From positions 9,178,501 through 9,242,500 of the forward strand of contig OY987246.1 of assembly GCA_963920765.1 (NCBI GenBank): 64,000 bases of DNA, read 5' to 3'. Position 1 is the stretch's first letter. Every line of letters starts with the position of its first letter. Both the position numbers and the translations under genes were made by a program. This document shows, piece by piece, positions 59,078 through 64,000 of this stretch. The notes under the pieces were generated by a model. That model was given only the letters and a program-made list of their open reading frames with translations. It was not told where the DNA came from and did not search any database. The stretch is from Ulota crispa. Taxonomy: Eukaryota > Streptophyta > Bryopsida > Orthotrichales > Orthotrichaceae.

Positions 59078-59960
59078 CCCTTTAACGACCACACCCATTT
59101 TCACAGAATCCACTGAAAACAGGGGCTGTAAGATTAGATTTGGAATTGACTCAAATATGAACCCATTTTCAATAATCCAACCATACAAACAGGCTTGTTT
59201 ATTGTAAAGCACCAAAATTTGAGCTAGATTTATTGTTGGAGGTGAAATATTATAATGATTGCATGAGCCGTATGCGGGAAATCTCTTGTGTTTTATTCTT
59301 GTTTAGTTTTGAACTTAACCATTCATGCAGGCTTTGATTGAGAAGAGCCTTACATTTCTAGAAAGCAGGGTTTCCCACCTTTCCAACCAAACTAGTTTCA
59401 CACAAAATAGACAAAAATAGCAATCACAAGGTGTAGCTAAGTGGACAAAAAGGGTCAAAAAACCCACTTTCTTTGCTACCCTAAAACGGTTCTACAAGAA
59501 ATTTGATAATTATTCTGGAAAATCCAATTGGTGAAAACATTCAAGAATTGGTCTTAAATACAGGATGACAAATTTAAAACCAAAATGACAACCACATTTT
59601 AGTAGATTTTCAAATACTACAATTATACTACTACTGTATATGAAAACAATACAAGTGTATTTCTTAAGCAATTTGAAATTTTTTAGAATTGTGCAATTGA
59701 AATTTGACATTCTTTGTGCATACTTGATGAATTGTGTTGTTGCTTTGATCCATCTTTGACAAAAATTGGATACATATTTTGAAGCCATGCCGTATAAACA
59801 CCATTATTTGTCAACTCACAAATCTAATTGCGTTGTTATTTTTTAGATAGATGCAAAATTCTTGTGATCATATATGTACTTCAAGAACAAATTCCAAATT
59901 GTTAGACGATTTCAACCTATAGGCCAAAAACCACTCCCAGCGACCAAAATCCTTAAAGGG
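59078..59960 (+). mobile_element. TTAA-type element, family C, uninterrupted copy
   Basis: Preceded by TTAA (59074-59077), begins CCCTTTAACGACCACACCC and ends CCTTAAAGGG before TTAG (a decayed TTAA). It is the empty-site reference for the retrotransposon insertion at 34093: 'ggtttcccacctttccaacc' here spans the point where the retrotransposon is inserted in the other copy. Confidence 0.75.
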
Positions 59961-60044
59961 TTAGGTTTTTAACAGTACAAATGAATAAACGGCGACTCAA
60001 AAGCCAAGTAGCGGTGCATGAAAGGTCTTATGATCCGGACTGTA

Positions 60045-60116
60045 GCCTCCATGGCTTAGTGGTAGAGCGTTCCCTTCGTAAGGGAAAGGTCGTGAGTTCA
60101 ATCCTCACTGGGGGCA
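60045..60116 (+). tRNA. tRNA-Thr(CGU)
   Basis: 72 nt, intronless, cloverleaf complete. Acceptor stem GCCTCCA pairs with TGGGGGC (one G-U type pair), discriminator A. D arm GCTT-AGTGGTA-GAGC. Anticodon arm TTCCC-TTCGTAA-GGGAA with anticodon CGT (CGU), reading ACG. T arm GTGAG-TTCAATC-CTCAC is perfect. GGTAGAGCG and GTTCAATCC match the internal A and B box promoters. No CCA is encoded, as usual for eukaryotic nuclear tRNA genes. Confidence 0.95.
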
Positions 60117-60259
60117 CTTCGCCAATATCTGTTCCATGCACAATGGAAGTCGTCCTTTCTATTTCTTTTGTAACGCCTACTTTGAGCTCAATGCACTTAA
60201 ATAGACTTCTCAAATTTACATGCAGCAAAGTCTAATCCAAGCATCTCGACCTACATTAT

Positions 60260-60680
60260 GGGGCTTCAAACATAGTCTTCGATCTTCTCACCTCATAGGA
60301 TCTCCGTGCACTAGTCCTCATAGGATCTCCGTGCACTAGTGAATTGTTTTTGTTCCCTCCTACGCATAAAGTTTGAGACACCCATGAATTTGGGGAAATT
60401 TTGCAGGACAAATTTTTGCAAAAGAAGTTTCAGGGTTTGAAAATGCATGTGAATGAGCCACAAAGGTGAGTTTCTGAAGTTCACTCCTCACGTGGATCAC
60501 ATTAAGAGTGAAGTCCAAAGGTGAGTCACATAGCAATTCACAAGTAAATTCACAGAGGTGAATCACGTGGACCACGTTAGGAGTGAAGTCCAAAGGTGAG
60601 TCACCTAGCAGTTCACGAGTGAAATCACAGAGGTGAATCAGAACGTGAGTCACCTACAAAAGTTGATGTTTGAAGCCCCC
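60260..60680 (+). mobile_element. GGGGCTTCAAACA-ended MITE, copy 4
   Basis: Starts GGGGCTTCAAACATAGTC and ends GATGTTTGAAGCCCCC. Longer than the other copies because of internal direct repeats, including a doubled 'cctcataggatctccgtgca' and a repeated 'ttaggagtgaagtccaaagg' block. Confidence 0.7.
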
Positions 60681-60887
60681 TATTGATTCACTGTTTATCT
60701 TTTGTGAACTTTACTACAGAAGAAGAGGAGACTTCAAACAGAACACAAGAGGGCGGCATATTCTGATACCGACCGCCAGGATAGGAACCAGCCCCAACTT
60801 AGATACGATTTCCAAAGGCAAAGCTCAGAAAGACCTCGTTCACACCACATCCCAATAAAAATATCTAGACAAAACAACCGCGGTCGC

Positions 60888-61853
60888 ATGGAGTTCCAGC
60901 TTCGCCCAGCAGCAAGGAATCTCCTGCAAGACAACGCTCGCCATCGCCATTTCCAGAGCCGCGTGCAAGCAAGACTGCGAGGATTGACGATTTGCATCGC
61001 CGCGACTGCATTCCGGCATAAGTTAAATTCAGAGCAGGCGCAGGAGTCGGCGATGATGATGCCGGTGTGGATGTACCCGATCCAGGGCTTCTACTTCTTT
61101 TTCCGCAACGCGCATCTTCTGTGGCACCGCGTGGCGCGGTTCGTGCTGGAGGTTGCCATCGCCGTCGCGGGGATCCTGGTCCTCCTCTTCACGACCACCT
61201 TTTCGTCGCAACGGCACTTCGTGCTCCGCCTTTTGCCTTACCGGACGGGAACTCCAGTCGCCGTCGCGCTCATTCTTCTGGAGACGGCGATCGCCATCGT
61301 GATGCTGTTCCGGAACCGCCTGGAGAGCGCGCAGCGGAAGCTTTTTATCGACGTGCTAGCCATCCGCAAAGTGGCGGTGGAGGTCGCTACCCCGGAGGAT
61401 CACTCGTGGCTGCAGGAGCGTCTAATTCCGCAGCTGGTGGGCGTCCCTCTGCAAGCCCCGACGAAGCGCGTCTCCAAGCAGCAGAAACCGGCGGCGTACT
61501 TGAGCAGCGTGCTTACCGAGGACAGTCACCCGATTCTGCATTTTCTTCTTACCCTTCCCCTCAACTTTGTTCCCGTGGCGGGAACTGCGCTCTTCTGCTT
61601 TTTGAACTCGTTTCCCAATGCCATTGGCTTGCACCACTACTACTACACGCAGATGAAAGGGCTCACCTCGCAGGAGTTCTCCGCCGTGGTGCATGCGAAG
61701 AAGGCGCAGTACCAGTCGTTCGGGTTCGTCGCGTCCGCGTTCAGTCTCATCCCGGGGCTCGACATCCTCCTCGTGCTCACCAACGCCGTGGGCGCCGCGT
61801 TGTGGGCTGCCGACATGGAGAAGACGCAGGGCAGCATCAAGTCTAAGTACTGA
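60888..61853 (+). CDS. Intronless multi-pass membrane protein, EI24/RRT8-like C-terminus
   Basis: 321 aa from ATG 60888, no intron. Hydrophobic segments lie at about 83-105 (VARFVLEVAIAVAGILVLLF), 121-141 (GTPVAVALILLETAIAIVML), 218-243 (PILHFLLTLPLNFVPVAGTA and following), and 276-306 (FGFVASAFSLIPGLDILLVL then TNAVGAALWAADME). The last two, with LPLNFVPVAGT and TNAVGAALWAADMEK, closely resemble the C-terminal signature of the fungal RRT8/LDS outer-spore-wall and lipid-droplet proteins in the EI24-like group. Function in those proteins is membrane or lipid-droplet related and poorly defined. GC content is clearly higher than in the flanking DNA. Transfer from a fungus is possible but unproven. 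A later start (the MMMP at about residue 56) would remove only the soluble N-terminus. Confidence 0.75.
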   Translation: MEFQLRPAARNLLQDNARHRHFQSRVQARLRGLTICIAATAFRHKLNSEQAQESAMMMPVWMYPIQGFYFFFRNAHLLWHRVARFVLEVAIAVAGILVLLFTTTFSSQRHFVLRLLPYRTGTPVAVALILLETAIAIVMLFRNRLESAQRKLFIDVLAIRKVAVEVATPEDHSWLQERLIPQLVGVPLQAPTKRVSKQQKPAAYLSSVLTEDSHPILHFLLTLPLNFVPVAGTALFCFLNSFPNAIGLHHYYYTQMKGLTSQEFSAVVHAKKAQYQSFGFVASAFSLIPGLDILLVLTNAVGAALWAADMEKTQGSIKSKY

Positions 61854-61879
61854 CACCATCATCTCACCAAGGTTCTTTT

Positions 61880-62168
61880 TAGAGTTTTCCGTTTTCCCAT
61901 TTGCTTGAAAATCGCCGAAACTTCTCTGAATGCCACGAGTAAACTAGTCGCTCGTTACCAAATCCTTAGGGTCATACAGTTCAGAATGTGCTTAGAACTA
62001 GTTTCAGAAGGTGTAAGGATTTTTTAGGGTTTCAGTTTTCCCATTTGCTTGAAAGTCACCGAAACCTCTCTGAATGCCACGAGTAAACCAGTCGCTCATT
62101 ACCAAATCCTGCAGGTCATACAGTTCAGAATTTGCTTAGAACTAGTTTCAGAAAGTGTACAGTTAGAA
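61880..62168 (+). repeat. 144 bp direct tandem duplication downstream of the membrane-protein gene
   Basis: Two head-to-tail copies with about 90% identity; 'cccatttgcttgaaa', 'ctctgaatgccacgagtaaa' and 'gcttagaactagtttcagaa' each recur 144 bp apart. Probably in the 3' UTR or just beyond it. Confidence 0.85.
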
Positions 62169-63544
62169 ATGTTGTTATTTTAGATGTTTCGATTTTTCTG
62201 CTTTGAATTGAGTGGAATGGAAGGAGCCAGTGTGACAGTTTTTGGGGTTTAAGGTTTTCAATTGCTTCGAACGTCTCACACAACAGAACAACTTTCTACT
62301 AATTGCCGGACTAATTAGCAACTTATCACTAGTTACCGAATACTTCGTGGTACGAAGTTCGAAGTTTTATTGGTTTCAGATATTCTCAAAACGGTCCAGT
62401 TGAAGGTGCTAGTTTGAAGTATCTTACCTTTTCCGCTTTGTTAGGGAAATCCTCTGGAGCCGATACTTTACCCACTGAGCATAGTTGCCATTAGAAGGTC
62501 GAATCTGAAAACACTCTTGTTCTAAAGTTGTACCAAAGGATACAGTTTGCTAAGTTCTGAGAGTCCAAAGTTTCAATGGTAGATGACCTAAAGCCGACAC
62601 TAGATGAGGTAGTGTACATCCTCATAAACATACAATCCATTGTCTAAAACTTTTAGGGTTTTGGTTCTAGAGAGGGTGCTGGGTTTTACGTGTATACGTA
62701 CCTTACGGTGTGAAGTTATTGGCATTATAATGGCGACGCCATTATAAGACTTGGACAATGACTATGGCAAAATGATTCTGTCCCTGTCCATCTTCGTTCT
62801 GCAGATGGTCATTAAACTTGTTTGACAAGGATGGGCCGGCTTATGGTACTTTTGGTGCCTCTTCGTCCGGAGAGTCATCGTCCCTCAGCTGAGTTTCAGA
62901 TGGAATTAAACCTGAGGACATCAACTCACCAGCTGAAGAAATGGCTAGACGGGAACAAAGGGAGGCTTTTCCATCTTCTTTACACTTTCATTGTGCAAAC
63001 ATGCTTTCCAATGTACAGTACTCAATGAGCTATGCCGTTTAGTGGAGTGGAACGCTCACAACTTTAGAAAATTAGCGCCTTTATTTGTGCTGTGTTTCTT
63101 TTCAAATTTTAGGATACTTGTCAATGCATACCTTTGCCCGCTCCTTTAACCAGATGTCTTTCTTATATAATCGGAAAAGTTGGCATCTTTGCTCAGTTGT
63201 GTCGGTATCACTTGATCAGGTCTCGATTTTATGAGAAGGATTCCATTTGCAGTAGATTTTGTTTCTACTATGGTCATAGTCGCATAGGTCCAAATACGTT
63301 AAAACCTGCACAACACTTGTGGTGCCAACTCTTAGGTACATCTTTCATTCCTTATTTTACAGCATAAAACTAACCACGATGTTGTTAATAAACTTTAATA
63401 TCCTTTAGAGATATTGCTATGGCAGTGGCAGTTTCCTCTGTGATGCCGTACTAAACGTCACGAGTGTCGATTGTGATTGGTACTTCTTTCATTTGAGTTT
63501 ATAAATTTTAAAGACCCTTTAGGCCAAGCAACAATTTATTAAAG
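62169..63544. other. Intergenic stretch without supported genes
   Basis: An open frame at 62822-63028 and a neighbouring frame around 62890-63040 look mildly coding-like but are not recognised and lack clear splice context. Confidence 0.35.
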
Positions 63545-64000
63545 GTGGGGAAGGTGAACGGCACAAGACTCGTCTACAGACTGTGGAAAATCTCTCATAG
63601 TTGGGTGGTTAATGCCCAAGAGGAAGAAACCCAACCATTGGATGAAGAGCCTGACGAATATGCTAAAAGTATTGAAGAAATATATCTGTTTGCAATCAAG
63701 AGTGTATTTGCTGAAGAATCTGACAGCCAGGTATAAAGCCCAAACAAGGTACAATTCCTCCAAGTATCCCTCCAGCCATTCTCAAACCTTCTAAATTCTC
63801 CAAAGTAGAAACCTGCACTGGCTCCATCAAAATCACAGCTTACTGTTATTGAAAATGAAGAGCTATTTGAATTAAAATACTCTGAGAATTGGGAATACTG
63901 TCTACCTGTAACCTCTAGGTTAACCAGTCACTTAAATACCTATTTACTTCTCAGAGGGCTCGATATTTGTGAAGAAGGGTCCCCTGGTGTACTAAATATG
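63545..64000 (+). pseudogene. Coding-like fragments at the window edge, unrecognised
   Basis: An acidic open frame at 63545-63736 (QEEETQPLDEEPDEYAKSI, then AIKSVFAEESDSQ) and a second open frame from 63809 to the window end (TVIENEELFELKYSENWEY) look protein-like in composition. They are in different frames without an obvious intron between them. They may be exons of a gene that continues beyond the window or a decayed element. Family unknown. Confidence 0.3.

Noticed and set aside
1..64000. CRISPR array or bacterial operons
   Set aside because: Spliced genes, a eukaryotic tRNA and LTR retrotransposon show a nuclear eukaryotic genome; no regularly spaced identical repeats were seen.

Overview
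The window is nuclear DNA of a photosynthetic, land-plant-type eukaryote. Genes carry GT-AG introns, one gene is a plant-type 2-succinylbenzoate-CoA ligase (phylloquinone pathway) ending in a peroxisomal tripeptide, another is a plant-like FIS1, and there is a eukaryotic tRNA-Thr. The kinase and SERAC1-like hydrolase domains recall the partner domains of bryophyte immune receptors (kinase-NLR and hydrolase-NLR classes). Together with a fungal-looking intronless gene and Tc1-like and TTAA-type transposons, this suggests a non-flowering plant, perhaps a bryophyte. That placement is inference. The intergenic DNA is AT-rich and full of small DNA transposons.

Layout. 1-1740: FIS1 (five coding exons). 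1741-14400: no gene; nested inverted-repeat elements, including TTAA-flanked families, a GAGCATC-ended element, a 1.6 kb foldback, and nested hairpins at 13.0-13.8 kb. 14430-21430 and 26450-32900: two copies of a tandem segmental duplication about 12 kb apart. Each carries a gene with an N-terminal helical region, a TKL-like protein kinase and, by phase-compatible splicing, a SERAC1-like alpha/beta hydrolase. Copy 1 (14904-18428) looks intact. Copy 2 (26939-30490) has two in-frame stops near its 5' end. Their last 2.37 kb, introns included, appear identical, with sharp edges inside the gene, which suggests recent gene conversion.

33485-40652: a TTAA-flanked element split by a decayed Ty3/gypsy chromovirus (34093-40350) whose LTR carries a heat-shock-element-like motif. 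41876-43893 (minus): a four-exon gene for a protein with a C-terminal membrane anchor, family unrecognised. 44500-51150: minisatellite, a 715 bp palindromic element, several MULE-like MITEs with 9 bp target duplications, and a dead Tc1-like transposon. 52122-57462: AAE14/MenE-type ligase in ten exons. 57760-60680: four copies of a GGGGCTTCAAACA-ended element, another TTAA element and a tRNA-Thr(CGU). 60888-61853: intronless membrane protein with an EI24/RRT8-like C-terminus. The last 2 kb has a 144 bp tandem duplication and weak open frames.

Exon coordinates were derived by hand from splice motifs and reading phase. Transposon class assignments rest on termini and target duplications. No database search was possible.
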